Position numbers and translations under genes: made by a program. A DNA stretch of 64,000 bases. It comes from Cryomorpha sp963741985 (GTDB lineage: Bacteria; Bacteroidota; Bacteroidia; Flavobacteriales_D; Cryomorphaceae). Numbering within the stretch: position 1 is the stretch's first letter; the number at the start of each line of letters is the position of its first letter. The stretch covers positions 310,001-374,000 of the forward strand of contig CAVUKD010000001.1 in assembly GCA_963741985.1 (NCBI GenBank). Reading direction: 5' to 3'. This document shows positions 35,413-45,460 of this stretch, in pieces. The notes below the pieces were generated by a model. That model was not told the DNA's origin. It worked only from the letters and a program-made list of their open reading frames with translations, and made no database searches.

Positions 35413-36282
35413 TTACCTTCCTTTCACAAACTTCCTTACCAATATTTGACCATTCTCCAATTGAACTTTCAAAAAGTAAATTCCCGGATTTAGTTCATGG
35501 ACATCAACATGGATTTCTTGGCTTTTGATGGTGAAGGAGTTTAAGAATTCGCCCAATGCATTATAGATCGATCCTGATTTCGCATTCGCATTTTGCAAAG
35601 AAATATGCATCGTTTCAATAGCTGGATTTGGATAAACCTGAAATGTACCTTTTTCAATTTGGTTGACGGATAAAATCTCACCGTCGCAATTGGGTGAAAA
35701 GGTAATGCTATCAATCGGTGAGGGACCTGAATAATACAAATGGGATGTGCATGTTTCATAGTAGTTTTCAAACATGTGTATTTTAGGTTGGAATGGGTGA
35801 CGCACGTCACCTATACCTTGAATGTATGAGGCAGACCCTCCATCAATTATAAATTTTTTTCGGATTTGGCCTTGAACTTCAATTTCTTCTATTGATGTTA
35901 TCAAACCTGTACCGCTATATGTGATATAAGCGGAATCCCCCACTTCAAGTCCAAAATCGTAAAGCAATTCCCACTCATTCGTAAACTCCGGATCCGACCA
36001 ACCCATATAGCAATCAGGAATATTAGCTATTCGTTTAATCCAAACTTTTAAGGTGTCCATATATAGTTTGGCAAAGAGTTCATCATATTGGGTATAAACA
36101 TTTACGGTGTCATAAGCCGGATTGGGATTAGAGAATACTATGTGTTGTTCTTCATACCACGGTGATTCCGAATAACAACGCACCTTATAGTCTGCCGACA
36201 AGTTTGGCATCAATGAATCGTTTTGTGCGCTAGCTTGAGAAAGAATGCATAGAAGAATGATAGCTGCTATATATTTGATCAT
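35413..36282 (-). CDS. T9SS type A sorting domain-containing secreted protein
   Basis: 289 residues. Signal peptide MIKYIAAIILLCILSQASAQ. The ~185-residue body (EWELLYDFGLEVGDSAYITY, GGSASYIQGIGDVRHPF) has the look of the small secreted 'GIG' type Bacteroidota proteins and matches no named domain. The sorting domain (EKGTFQVYPNPAIETMHISLQ to LVRKFVKGR) is far closer to that of the 506-residue protein at 38778-40298 than to its direct upstream neighbour, evidence of domain exchange in the operon. Last gene of the five-gene leftward operon. Confidence 0.8.
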   Translation of the reverse strand: MIKYIAAIILLCILSQASAQNDSLMPNLSADYKVRCYSESPWYEEQHIVFSNPNPAYDTVNVYTQYDELFAKLYMDTLKVWIKRIANIPDCYMGWSDPEFTNEWELLYDFGLEVGDSAYITYSGTGLITSIEEIEVQGQIRKKFIIDGGSASYIQGIGDVRHPFQPKIHMFENYYETCTSHLYYSGPSPIDSITFSPNCDGEILSVNQIEKGTFQVYPNPAIETMHISLQNANAKSGSIYNALGEFLNSFTIKSQEIHVDVHELNPGIYFLKVQLENGQILVRKFVKGR

Positions 36283-36336
36283 TATTGTGTTTTTAAGTTT
36301 TATTTATTTGGCGATTTCCTGCTGTATCCATGCATT

Positions 36337-37863
36337 TTAGTTCATAACCAATTTTCTCAGCACCACTTCATCTTCAAGTGTCACTCTCAGAAAGTACATT
36401 CCGTTTGGATATGCAGAAATATCGAGAATTAACCTCCCATTTAGCATTTGATGCGTTTCTAAAACCTTTCCGGATAAGGTAATTATATCCACCAGTCCAG
36501 ATCTATTATCTTCTATAGTTATGGTAACATTTGATCTGGCTGGGTTGGGATACACTTTCAACAAAGCTCTTTCGATTTCGGGTGAGGTAGCGGTTATGCT
36601 ATCTGGTTTGAGTTTGACCATACTAAATCTTTCTTCTCCCATAAATTCGTTAAAGCCTCCTCCAATTAGCAAGCTGCCGTCATCCAATTCTTCTACTTTG
36701 ACAATGGAAGGTGTGTTCGGATAGGGTTGATTATTAATATTGTATTCAGTAGCACCCTGCCCCTGAAAGAAATTATTTTGAATAATACCTGCATCGTTAA
36801 CTACTGTAATACACGATTGCAAAGTATCATTAAATTGACTGAATGATCCATATATTAAGTAATTGCCGGGGTGCGATTCCATTTCTTTTGCAAAATATGC
36901 CTCGCAAGGTGCCAAATACCAGTTAGACGGATAAACATTGCTTACATACCTTGGTAAAAAAGTAGAATCTACTGCACCATCAGGAAAGAGCCGGACAATT
37001 TGAATGGTGTCTGTTGGATTTTCTTGCAGTCGCATTTGGTATCCACTCACCCAAACCCTACTTTGACTATCGAGCAGAATTATGTCTTCAGAATAGGGCA
37101 CCGGCCCATCGTACATAAAGGGCGAAACGAAAGTGGTATCTACTTCAAATTCAGGTGTCAGTTTGGCTACGTGGTTTGTCTCGTAACCGTTGATCGCTGT
37201 AAAACTTCCAGAGATATACCAACTTGAGTCAGGTGATCGGTAAATCTCCCGCACAGCACCCCCGGCATTATTTGGGGTAATATTGAGTACAGGGAAAGTG
37301 GGATCGTGACTACCGTCTACATGTATGCGACTAATACCTCGAAAAGTATTAGGTAAGAGGGTGTCGTTAGCGATGGCTCCTCCGAGTAATAAATCACCAT
37401 TTTCCATTTGGTAGATGTCCCAGATTCTTCCTACATTGTATGGACTATTGGCGGAGCCTCTTAGATACTCACAGAAATAGGAACCTGATTCTATCACCCA
37501 TGGTATTCCTTCTAAACTAACCTTAGCCATACCCGAAATATAAGGGAAAACATATCCATCCTGTTGGTTAACAATTTCTAAGACTTGTGGTCCATCAGGA
37601 AAACCCCAGTTTGGATCAAGTTCACCATTTGAATATATCATTCCAAAACCTGTTACATACGAATTGTCAAAAACTCCTCCCACCAAAATTCTGCCATCGT
37701 TTAAAAGATAAAAGTCATTAACTGAAGCAGCAGCCTTAAATATTTCTTGGGTATCGAAGGATTCGTCAATTGTATAGGTTGAAACCTGAGCATTCGATTT
37801 TATAAAAGACAAAAATGCCAAAAGAATCAGAAGTTTGATTCCTTTAAACTGTAAGGATATCAT
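36337..37863 (-). CDS. Delta-60 repeat T9SS surface protein, duplicate 2
   Basis: 508 residues. Signal peptide ends LSFIKSNAQ. The body has delta-60-type repeats with the motif 'ngkilvGG.f......riarl..dGs.D.tF' (e.g. GRILVGGVFDN, GSHDPTFPVLNI, GSLLIGGGFNEFMGEER), predicting a beta-propeller. It is a close full-length paralog of 38778-40298 up to about residue 430 (shared ...MEERFSMVKLKPDSITATSPE-type segment). Its sorting domain (ERALLKVYPNPARSNVTITIE to LRKLVMN) is of a different subtype. Probable surface protein. It starts 5 bases after the stop of the chimeric gene. Confidence 0.85.
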   Translation of the reverse strand: MISLQFKGIKLLILLAFLSFIKSNAQVSTYTIDESFDTQEIFKAAASVNDFYLLNDGRILVGGVFDNSYVTGFGMIYSNGELDPNWGFPDGPQVLEIVNQQDGYVFPYISGMAKVSLEGIPWVIESGSYFCEYLRGSANSPYNVGRIWDIYQMENGDLLLGGAIANDTLLPNTFRGISRIHVDGSHDPTFPVLNITPNNAGGAVREIYRSPDSSWYISGSFTAINGYETNHVAKLTPEFEVDTTFVSPFMYDGPVPYSEDIILLDSQSRVWVSGYQMRLQENPTDTIQIVRLFPDGAVDSTFLPRYVSNVYPSNWYLAPCEAYFAKEMESHPGNYLIYGSFSQFNDTLQSCITVVNDAGIIQNNFFQGQGATEYNINNQPYPNTPSIVKVEELDDGSLLIGGGFNEFMGEERFSMVKLKPDSITATSPEIERALLKVYPNPARSNVTITIEDNRSGLVDIITLSGKVLETHQMLNGRLILDISAYPNGMYFLRVTLEDEVVLRKLVMN

Positions 37864-37868
37864 CTTAA

Positions 37869-38744
37869 TTAATGTTGAATGATAAACTTGCCGCTTTTTA
37901 CTTTCTTGCTATTCCGCAGGAGCTCGTAGAAAAATACCCCATTAGGCATTTTCCTTGTGTCCAGAACTTTAATGCCTTTTTGGTTGCTACCCAGATTCCA
38001 AATCTTAACGGGTTTACCCTGAACATCCAATATTCTCAGTATATTTTTTTGAGACGATATAAGGAAGTCATATTCAAACTCGATATACGTATTTGCAGGA
38101 TTAGGAGCAACTTTTACTGAATTCAAGCTACTATATAAGCTTTCTTCTGTTGGCCTGGGTTTCTTGGTTTTTACCGAATTGCTTTTCGGTGAACCAATTT
38201 CCTCTTTACACAAGCCGTAGAAAAAACAGAGGATATTCTCGGCGCGTTCTGCAGCCTGACCACCTGGCTCAATATTCGAAATCTGTGTAAGCGTAGCAAT
38301 TTCTGAAGAATCGAGTTGCGCGATATTCCGCCCATCATCGTAAACAGATTCAAGGAAATACACAAAGTCTACTGTATTTAGCAATTCGGTGTATTGTTCG
38401 TTTTCTAAACGGTAATGGCTGAATATACTGTCGGTTACTGCAATGGCATTGGTGTATTGATTCAGACCTGTGAAAGCGTATATCTGCTGGTAGCGTCCTG
38501 CAAGTGAGCGAATCGAGCTGAAATATTGAAGTAAGGTATCGGGATGAAATCCTACCAAAGTATCATTAAGCTGCTTATGGGTGATATGTTTATGAGTATT
38601 AACCATGGCCAAGTGTAAGTCGCTCAGATTTTTCTCCATGATTGAGCGTACGGTGCCGGGGTCGCGTGCGGCCTGACTGATCGTAATTGTACAGTCAAGC
38701 AGTAATACTAAAACTATCAAGTTTATTCTTTTCATGGAGACCAT
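37869..38744 (-). CDS. Chimeric T9SS protein: new signal peptide plus duplicated C-terminal part of the 1702-residue protein
   Basis: 291 residues. The first ~25 (MKRINLIVLVLLLDCTITISQA) are a signal peptide. From 'ARDPGTVRSIMEKNLSDLHL' to the end it matches the C-terminal ~265 residues of the 1702-residue gene product (40305-45413) almost residue for residue, including the sorting domain ending SGKFIIQH. DNA identity is complete for about 68 bases (38605-38672 versus 41041-41108) and stops abruptly at the signal-peptide join. It is thus a partial duplication that gained an export signal. Expressed between two operon genes; function unknown. Confidence 0.85.
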   Translation of the reverse strand: MVSMKRINLIVLVLLLDCTITISQAARDPGTVRSIMEKNLSDLHLAMVNTHKHITHKQLNDTLVGFHPDTLLQYFSSIRSLAGRYQQIYAFTGLNQYTNAIAVTDSIFSHYRLENEQYTELLNTVDFVYFLESVYDDGRNIAQLDSSEIATLTQISNIEPGGQAAERAENILCFFYGLCKEEIGSPKSNSVKTKKPRPTEESLYSSLNSVKVAPNPANTYIEFEYDFLISSQKNILRILDVQGKPVKIWNLGSNQKGIKVLDTRKMPNGVFFYELLRNSKKVKSGKFIIQH

Positions 38745-38777
38745 ATTTTCATTCTTTAGAGATAGGCATTTAATCGC

Positions 38778-40298
38778 TTACCTTGTTTTTACAAACTTCC
38801 CAACCACTATTTGCCCATTCTCCATCTCAATTTTTACAAAGTAAATTCCCGATTCAAGCTGGCTAATATCAACTTGGGTTTCTTGATTTTTAATAAGAAT
38901 GGCCTTAATGCTTTGGCCTAAGGCATTGTACATTGTGCCTGATAGTGCATTGCCATTTTGCACTGAAATATGCACCGTTTCTTTAGCAGGATTTGGATAG
39001 AGTTGAAAGGTGCCCTTTTCAAACTCAGGCGATGTAGCAGTTATACTATCCGGTTTGAGTTTGACTACGCTGTAGCGTTCTTCGCCCATAAATTGGCTAA
39101 AACCACCGCCTATAAGCAAGCCACCGTCCGGCAGTTGTTTTACTACGCTAACACGTGGCATTATATAGTGGATTTGATTATTTATATAAAAATAATTTAC
39201 TTCTGCACCTTGCCCCTCAAAGAAATTGCTCTGAATAACCCCCGCATCATTGACCACGGTAATAGATGGTTGAAACGTATCTTGAAAAAGATCAAAGTTG
39301 CCATAGATAAAATAATTTCCAGGATGATTTACTATTTCTTGTGCTCCGAAAGCAATGTTTGGGGTGTAATTTAACCAAACCAGATTGGTGAAATTCAGTT
39401 TTACAGGCGAAAAGGTTTCATCTACTACTCCATTCGCTAATAGCCGTATCATTTGAATGGTATCTGTTGGATTCGCCTGCATACGCATATTAGCCCCGCT
39501 TACCCATACCCGGCTTTGACTATCGACAAGCACAATATTTGCACCGGAAGGTAAGAAACTATCATAGATAAAGGGGGATACAAAAGTCGTATCTACTTCA
39601 AAATCGGGGGTAAGTCTCGCTATGCGATTGGTCTGATGCCCATTGATAGCTGTAAAGCCACCCGATATATACCAGCTACCATCAGGTGCGCGAAATATGC
39701 GTTGTACTGATCCGTATTGGTTGTTTGGTGTGATGTCTAAAACCGGAAAAGTAGGGTCGTGGCTGCCGTCAGAATGTATGCGCGCTATACCGCGAAAGAC
39801 GTTGGGCAGCAAGGTGTCATTTGCAATAGCCCCACCGAGTAGTAAATCACCGTTTTCCATTTGGTAGATATCCCAGACACGTTTTACGGTGTAGGGGTTA
39901 GCAGTACCTCCAACATGATAATCGGACCAATATGGCCAAGGGGTTCCATCTACATAACATTTGTGCAGATAGTATATTGCTGGCCATACATATCCATCTT
40001 CCTGAGCAACAATTTTCGTAACATCGTAATATTCGTAGTCCCCCCAACTGTTATCTAACTGTCCGTTACTGAAAATCATTCCCAGACCTTTTAAAATCTG
40101 ATTCTCAAAATAGCCACCCACTAAAATCTTTCCGTTATCTAAAATATACATATCCGAAACAGAACCTGCAGCCCAAAACGTTTCGCCAGAATCGAAAGTC
40201 TCGTCAATGGTATAGGTGGGAATTTGTGCGTGACAATTGAGAATAGCCATCAGAGCGAGTAACGGCATAATGCTGATTATTTTTAAAGAAGAAAGCAT
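38778..40298 (-). CDS. Delta-60 repeat T9SS surface protein, duplicate 1
   Basis: 506 residues. Signal peptide ending LMAILNCHAQ. Same delta-60 repeat body as 36337-37863 (DNGKILVGGYFENQ, VWDIYQMENGDLLLGGAIANDTLLPN, GGLLIGGGFSQFMGEERY). The sorting domain (EKGTFQLYPNPAKETVHISVQ to VVGKFVKTR) is of the same subtype as the 289-residue protein's. It begins 6 bases after the stop of the 1702-residue gene and should be co-transcribed. Predicted beta-propeller at the cell surface; ligand unknown. Confidence 0.85.
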   Translation of the reverse strand: MLSSLKIISIMPLLALMAILNCHAQIPTYTIDETFDSGETFWAAGSVSDMYILDNGKILVGGYFENQILKGLGMIFSNGQLDNSWGDYEYYDVTKIVAQEDGYVWPAIYYLHKCYVDGTPWPYWSDYHVGGTANPYTVKRVWDIYQMENGDLLLGGAIANDTLLPNVFRGIARIHSDGSHDPTFPVLDITPNNQYGSVQRIFRAPDGSWYISGGFTAINGHQTNRIARLTPDFEVDTTFVSPFIYDSFLPSGANIVLVDSQSRVWVSGANMRMQANPTDTIQMIRLLANGVVDETFSPVKLNFTNLVWLNYTPNIAFGAQEIVNHPGNYFIYGNFDLFQDTFQPSITVVNDAGVIQSNFFEGQGAEVNYFYINNQIHYIMPRVSVVKQLPDGGLLIGGGFSQFMGEERYSVVKLKPDSITATSPEFEKGTFQLYPNPAKETVHISVQNGNALSGTMYNALGQSIKAILIKNQETQVDISQLESGIYFVKIEMENGQIVVGKFVKTR

Positions 40299-40304
40299 AA
40301 TCGC

Positions 40305-43300
40305 TTAGTGTTGAATGATAAACTTACCGCTCTTCAACTTCTCATCATCTTGAAGTAACTCGAAGAAATATACCCCGTTAACCATTTTTCGGGTATCGAG
40401 TACCTTTATTCCGTTCTGGTCTGTGCTTAGATTCCAGGTCTTTATAGGTCTGCCTTGCACATCCAAAATCCGTAAAATGTTCTTTTTTGAACTAAGAAGA
40501 AAAGTATATTCAAATTCGATATAGGTATTAGCAGGATTGGGGGCAACCTTTACAATATTTAAACCTGCATACAACTCTTGTTTGGTTGGCTTCGGTTTCT
40601 TGGTTTTATTTGCATTGTTCTTGGGTGAGCCAATTTCTTCTTTGCACAAATCGTAAAAGAAGCAAAGTATATTTTCGGCTCGTTCGGCAGCCTGCCCACC
40701 CGGTACTTGTTCCGAAATTTGCGTAAGCGTAGCGATTTCGGTTGAATCGAGTTGCGCAACATTTCGACCGTCGTCATAAACAGCTTCCAGAAGATAAATA
40801 AAGTCTTTTGTGTTGACTAATTCAGCGTTCTGCTCGTTTTTCAGCCTGTAAGTATTGCTTATGCTATCTGTTACTGCAATGGCATTGGTGTATTGATTCA
40901 GACCTGTGTAAGCGTATATTTGCTGGTAGCGTCCTGCAAGTGAGCGTATGGAACTGAAATATTGAAGTAGCGTATCGGGGTGATAACCTACCACCGTATC
41001 GTTTAACTGCTTATGGGCGATATGTTTATGGGTATTAACCATGGCCAAGTGTAAGTCGCTCAGATTTTTCTCCATGATTGAGCGTACGGTGCCGGGGTCG
41101 CGTGCGGCATTTCGCAAAATATCAATCATATATTGGGGCAAAGGATCGGCAATATCATATTGTACATATTTTATTACCGCGCCGCTGCGAAGTGCATCCG
41201 GGTTGGCGAGTAGGATTTCGAGCAGCATTCCATCGGTAAGGATATTCTTATCGGCTGCTGCCATAAGAACGGTTTCCGAATTGTAGGGTGAGCGCGCCAT
41301 CAATTCGTCGTGCAACTCCCAAGCATCTTCGGGCCAGCTTAGGTCTATCTCGGCTATCATGCCTTCGGTGTTTCCTTCGTCAAGCAGTTGTAAGTAGGTA
41401 TAACGCAGGTTGCCGTATTCGCTGCGTTGGCCTTTAAATTTACCATACGTAACTTCGGGACCAAGCCCGCGACCAGGCTCTGGGTAATTGGTGAGACAAG
41501 TGTTTATGGTATTTACGTTGGATACAGCAATATTTCCCGCAGGGCTAATGTAAATTTCCGCTTCTTTCGGGTCGGTATCGCCGGTGTGTTGCATGTACTC
41601 ATAGTTAATATCGCTGAAGAAGTCGAGATGGGTATAAATATTGTCACCGGCAGTTCCTACAGAGAAAGTATTGCCCGCAGGAAAACCGGCACCACCATTC
41701 TGATAACTGGATATTTTGGAATAATTATTGTTAAAAGGAAGCACTTCAAAATCATTGGTATTGTTTTGATTTAGGTTGCATAGAAACCGGAATCCGATAT
41801 AATCTCCTTGCTCGTTCAGTTCGGCGTGATTACCCGCTGCAATGGAAGCAGATGATAAACCGGAATATTCATTTTTGTAGAATGCATTGCTATTTCCGGA
41901 ATATGCACCGCTAAAAGTATAAACGCCATGAGTAGTCCAGCCGTTTACATCGCTTCCCGTAAATTCATTTTCTTCTACAATATATTCATCGCAGTTATTG
42001 ACCTTGATTCCGAGATGATTATCTGCGCTTTCAAAAGCCTCAAACACATTATTCCCCACCGTAAACTCATTAAAAATAGCAGCGGGAGTCACAACGGCAT
42101 CAAAGTCTATTCCCACCATATTTGCGCTAAATATGGCATCCTTTATTTCGGGGCCTACATTCCAGGTTGCGCCCATGGTGTGTATGGCTTTATTAAAACC
42201 GGTGAAGGTGCTGTGCTTGGTGTTAGCCTCGGGACAAGGTTCTCCAAAAGGAAGATTGACGTTGCAGGCATTATCCACTCTAAAATTGGCATCACTCGTA
42301 AAAATTGCACCTTGTAATTCATTGTAGGTCGAAACAGCACGGTCATAAATAAAATCGCAACCTAAAAACTTGACGCCATTTACCGCGTACAGAGTTACCA
42401 TATTATAATTTCCTATAATCGGGAGTAAATAATTTGTGTCGGTTTTAAAAATACAATTTTTAAAATAGCTTCTATTTGGTGCAACGTACCCGTTGGTCTG
42501 GGTATTCTGATAAGCCAGAAAAGCTACGGATCGCCAGTTGTTTCGAAAAGTAGAATTGGAAGCCTGAACAATCCCGCCTGTTGTAGCCCAGTCACCGGGT
42601 TTCCACATACTAACGCCTTCTTTTGCATTTTCTATTACCGAGTTGTTTCTAACGATCAGTCGGCCTTGGTGAGCCGGAGTTTGTGTCTGGTCATAATTAC
42701 CCCACACTTGTATGCCCTGCCATCTGTTTCCGCAGGCACTGGTAAGTGTGCCGCCATCGAGTACAAGTGTGGCACCCGCTTCCACCATAATATGGGTTCC
42801 GGTAGCCATTCTGATGGTAGTCGTAATAGTCAGGGTATTGCCTGATGCAACTTTTATGTCGGTATACCGAGTTGTAGGTTGATCCCAAGTTTGATTCTCG
42901 TCAATAATCTCAACGTATGTATTTACAACAGGTATTGATACTTTTGTTTTCCACAAACCTCTCCCGTACGTAGAGGCGTATAGCGTATTGCCGCAATAAT
43001 CGTATTGCAGACCTGTAATTTGAACGAATGGCAATCCTTCAGAGAAGCACTCCCATTGGCTCATTTCATCGGTGCGGTAATATATGCCCACACTCGTAGC
43101 GCAAAATATAAGGTGGTTATCGGTTTCGACTGTTAGCAATCGTTCAACGGGAAGTGCCGGAAGCCCTTCTGAATAATCTACCCAGGCAGCGTTGTTGTTA
43201 TTTAAAGAATTGGGTTCACCACCTGTAGTTGACCTCAATACGCGAATTTTTCCGTCTGCAGGACTATCATTTTCCTCATTGATTGCACCTATTCCGCAGT

Positions 43301-45413
43301 ACACCAGATTTTCATCAAAAGGGTCGACGGCAAGTGCGCGAATTCCATGCCATTGAACCCACGTATTTAGCTCCCCCGTGTCTCCATTGCCGGCTTGAAC
43401 AATTGAAGTAGAAAGCGAAGTCCAACCATTATTGGGTTCAAGAGCATCAGCATCGTTTGTTGATTTCGCCAATATTTCAGCATTTGCATCTCCGTGGTCA
43501 TAACCGGCTGCATAAATAAATTCTGGTTTACGTTGGCAAATAGCCACGTCGCCAACTTTGAATGTATTCACACCGGCTGAGTTTAAATTTATGAAGAATG
43601 GGATAGCTGAGGTTTCGGATACATTGGCTGCTCTATTTAGGGCAACCTTTCCGCCAATCAATCCCGCTGCAAACCTGTCGGGGAAATATCTATAGAGACA
43701 TTGGTAGCCTCCAAGATAATAGTTGGAATAATTTGGATTTACAATAGGATGGGTAGAGCTATATGTGTCCATAATAGTAGGCCAGTAAGCTCCGACAATT
43801 GCATCCGGATAATCTTGCTGAATCATTGCAAAAGAACCTTCCCATAAAAAAGTACCAGAATATGTATTTCCGGGATCCCGGTAAACCATAGCATGATCTT
43901 GAAATGCGAAAGCTACCCTTTGGGTTTCTTCATGGACATTGAAGGCGTGTAATAAGGTTATAGACAAATCTCCATTTAAAGAATAAATTAAGGGATTGAT
44001 TGCAAGACCATCTGTCACACGGCCAATTCCTCCGTCATTTCCAAAAAGTAATCTATCCGCACCATTGTGGTTGATTATTTGTGAGCATCGGTAATCATCA
44101 TGATGACCGGTTGCACCTCCTGGCGCACCAGATATTATATGATGTTCTCCAGTAAGATCATTCCAACGCCTGACTTCATAAGTTTGTGCATTATATAGAA
44201 TGTTAGAGTCATTTTTAGAAGCAATTAATTCACACTTTTCATTACTTAAATCACCGATTATATTTTGACTTGGAGAAGTACTGCTACCGGATAAATCGGT
44301 TATGAGGGTGTAACTATCACCGAAATCAGAGGATTTATAGAGGAAATTATACGTACTCCCAGATGAATTTTTTTGTCGAACGAATAAATAAAATCGGTTC
44401 AATGCTATATTCGAGAATTGGGCTCCAAAACATGTATATCCGGTATCGATAAAATCTTGTTCGACACTATAATTCCATTGAACCGTCATTGTTTCGTTTT
44501 GTAAGTTTATATCTGAGATGTCACAACGTATTATATTGCAATGATTAGAAAAACGTTGGTTTGTAACACAATAGAATTTATCGTTGAGAACAAAAATTTG
44601 ATAAAACTTCCAATGCGGAGTAGCAAAAGCAGTATCCATATCATTGACAGGCACCCCAAGTGATGTAAAATTCACGCCATTGTCATAAGAAACGTAAACA
44701 TCTTTTGCAGAGGCTGCAAAGATCAAATCATCAATTGTGGGATGATAAGCCATCCAATTAAATTGAGGTAAGTCTTGTTGATTTTCTGTCCAATGTTCGC
44801 CGGCATCGTTCGAATAGATTAATCCGCCTTCTATAACACCTGTTCCGGTGAGAACAAAGACATGTTCAGGGTCATCGGGATCGCCAATAAACTGTCGAGC
44901 TCCGAGTACCGGAAAATCCAGATTGTCGGTAACGCTTACCCAATTTTCACCACCATTGGTAGTGCGCATAATTCCCGAGGCTGCTGTGCCAATTATAATT
45001 TCGTTTGTATTTAAAGGATTAGTATAAACTGCATCCACTCTACCATTAAATTGTTGTGTACTGTTCGACCAAGCATCCATCTGGCTCGGCCCATCGCTTT
45101 GCCAATTCGCGGGATCCGTTCCTCCACATTGCGAGGGGCTGGTGTAAATACCCTTTAATGCGTCGTTAAAAGGCTTATTAGTTAATGAACCTGCTCCATC
45201 AACATTCAAATAGGGCATACTATAAGCCATCCATCGGTCGGCTACTCTTTTATCATGCGCCAAATTAGTGTCGGGGTTTTGCATGAGGTCATCATAATTA
45301 TCGTAAACTTCTTGTATAGTAATTGGTCGAGATGAAACAGAGTCTCTGTGAGCCAAACAAGCAGGAATCTTGAAATCCTGCTGGGCGAATGCATCAGAAA
45401 ATGGCAAAATCAA
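40305..45413 (-). CDS. Giant T9SS protein with BNR/sialidase-like propeller and beta-helix, start out of frame at a C10 tract
   Basis: About 1702 residues from a TTG that is not a plausible start. In frame upstream lies a signal peptide (LKAIFFTTLIFLILPFSDAFAQ) but no start codon; an ATG at 45469 is separated from it by a C10 tract that puts it out of frame. Residues ~120-830 contain BNR/VPS10-like repeats (GIMRTTNGGENW, SNDAGEHW, GLPFVQITGLQYDYCGNTLYASTYGRGLWK). Residues ~860-1330 resemble a right-handed beta-helix (GTHIMVEAGATLVLDGGTL). The C-terminus is a helical region and a type A sorting domain ending SGKFIIQH. First gene of a five-gene surface-protein operon. Confidence 0.85.
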   Translation of the reverse strand: MILPFSDAFAQQDFKIPACLAHRDSVSSRPITIQEVYDNYDDLMQNPDTNLAHDKRVADRWMAYSMPYLNVDGAGSLTNKPFNDALKGIYTSPSQCGGTDPANWQSDGPSQMDAWSNSTQQFNGRVDAVYTNPLNTNEIIIGTAASGIMRTTNGGENWVSVTDNLDFPVLGARQFIGDPDDPEHVFVLTGTGVIEGGLIYSNDAGEHWTENQQDLPQFNWMAYHPTIDDLIFAASAKDVYVSYDNGVNFTSLGVPVNDMDTAFATPHWKFYQIFVLNDKFYCVTNQRFSNHCNIIRCDISDINLQNETMTVQWNYSVEQDFIDTGYTCFGAQFSNIALNRFYLFVRQKNSSGSTYNFLYKSSDFGDSYTLITDLSGSSTSPSQNIIGDLSNEKCELIASKNDSNILYNAQTYEVRRWNDLTGEHHIISGAPGGATGHHDDYRCSQIINHNGADRLLFGNDGGIGRVTDGLAINPLIYSLNGDLSITLLHAFNVHEETQRVAFAFQDHAMVYRDPGNTYSGTFLWEGSFAMIQQDYPDAIVGAYWPTIMDTYSSTHPIVNPNYSNYYLGGYQCLYRYFPDRFAAGLIGGKVALNRAANVSETSAIPFFINLNSAGVNTFKVGDVAICQRKPEFIYAAGYDHGDANAEILAKSTNDADALEPNNGWTSLSTSIVQAGNGDTGELNTWVQWHGIRALAVDPFDENLVYCGIGAINEENDSPADGKIRVLRSTTGGEPNSLNNNNAAWVDYSEGLPALPVERLLTVETDNHLIFCATSVGIYYRTDEMSQWECFSEGLPFVQITGLQYDYCGNTLYASTYGRGLWKTKVSIPVVNTYVEIIDENQTWDQPTTRYTDIKVASGNTLTITTTIRMATGTHIMVEAGATLVLDGGTLTSACGNRWQGIQVWGNYDQTQTPAHQGRLIVRNNSVIENAKEGVSMWKPGDWATTGGIVQASNSTFRNNWRSVAFLAYQNTQTNGYVAPNRSYFKNCIFKTDTNYLLPIIGNYNMVTLYAVNGVKFLGCDFIYDRAVSTYNELQGAIFTSDANFRVDNACNVNLPFGEPCPEANTKHSTFTGFNKAIHTMGATWNVGPEIKDAIFSANMVGIDFDAVVTPAAIFNEFTVGNNVFEAFESADNHLGIKVNNCDEYIVEENEFTGSDVNGWTTHGVYTFSGAYSGNSNAFYKNEYSGLSSASIAAGNHAELNEQGDYIGFRFLCNLNQNNTNDFEVLPFNNNYSKISSYQNGGAGFPAGNTFSVGTAGDNIYTHLDFFSDINYEYMQHTGDTDPKEAEIYISPAGNIAVSNVNTINTCLTNYPEPGRGLGPEVTYGKFKGQRSEYGNLRYTYLQLLDEGNTEGMIAEIDLSWPEDAWELHDELMARSPYNSETVLMAAADKNILTDGMLLEILLANPDALRSGAVIKYVQYDIADPLPQYMIDILRNAARDPGTVRSIMEKNLSDLHLAMVNTHKHIAHKQLNDTVVGYHPDTLLQYFSSIRSLAGRYQQIYAYTGLNQYTNAIAVTDSISNTYRLKNEQNAELVNTKDFIYLLEAVYDDGRNVAQLDSTEIATLTQISEQVPGGQAAERAENILCFFYDLCKEEIGSPKNNANKTKKPKPTKQELYAGLNIVKVAPNPANTYIEFEYTFLLSSKKNILRILDVQGRPIKTWNLSTDQNGIKVLDTRKMVNGVYFFELLQDDEKLKSGKFIIQH

Positions 45414-45450
45414 AAAAATCAGGGTTGTGAAAAAAATTGCTTTTAGAGTT

Positions 45451-45460
45451 GGGGGGGGGG
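45451..45460 (-). promoter_or_regulatory. C10 homopolymer at the translation start: candidate phase-variation switch
   Basis: Minus strand: ATG TTT ACT (45469-45461), ten C (45460-45451), then AACTCTAAAAGC. With ten C the ATG frame stops after eight codons (MFTPPPQL). With eight or eleven C it continues straight into the signal peptide and the 1.7-kilo-residue protein. Slipped-strand mispairing, or a homopolymer error, would explain it. Confidence 0.6.

Noticed and set aside
45413..45415. TTG at 45413 as true start of the 1702-residue protein
   Set aside because: It would cut the signal peptide to a few residues; the full signal lies just upstream in the same frame.
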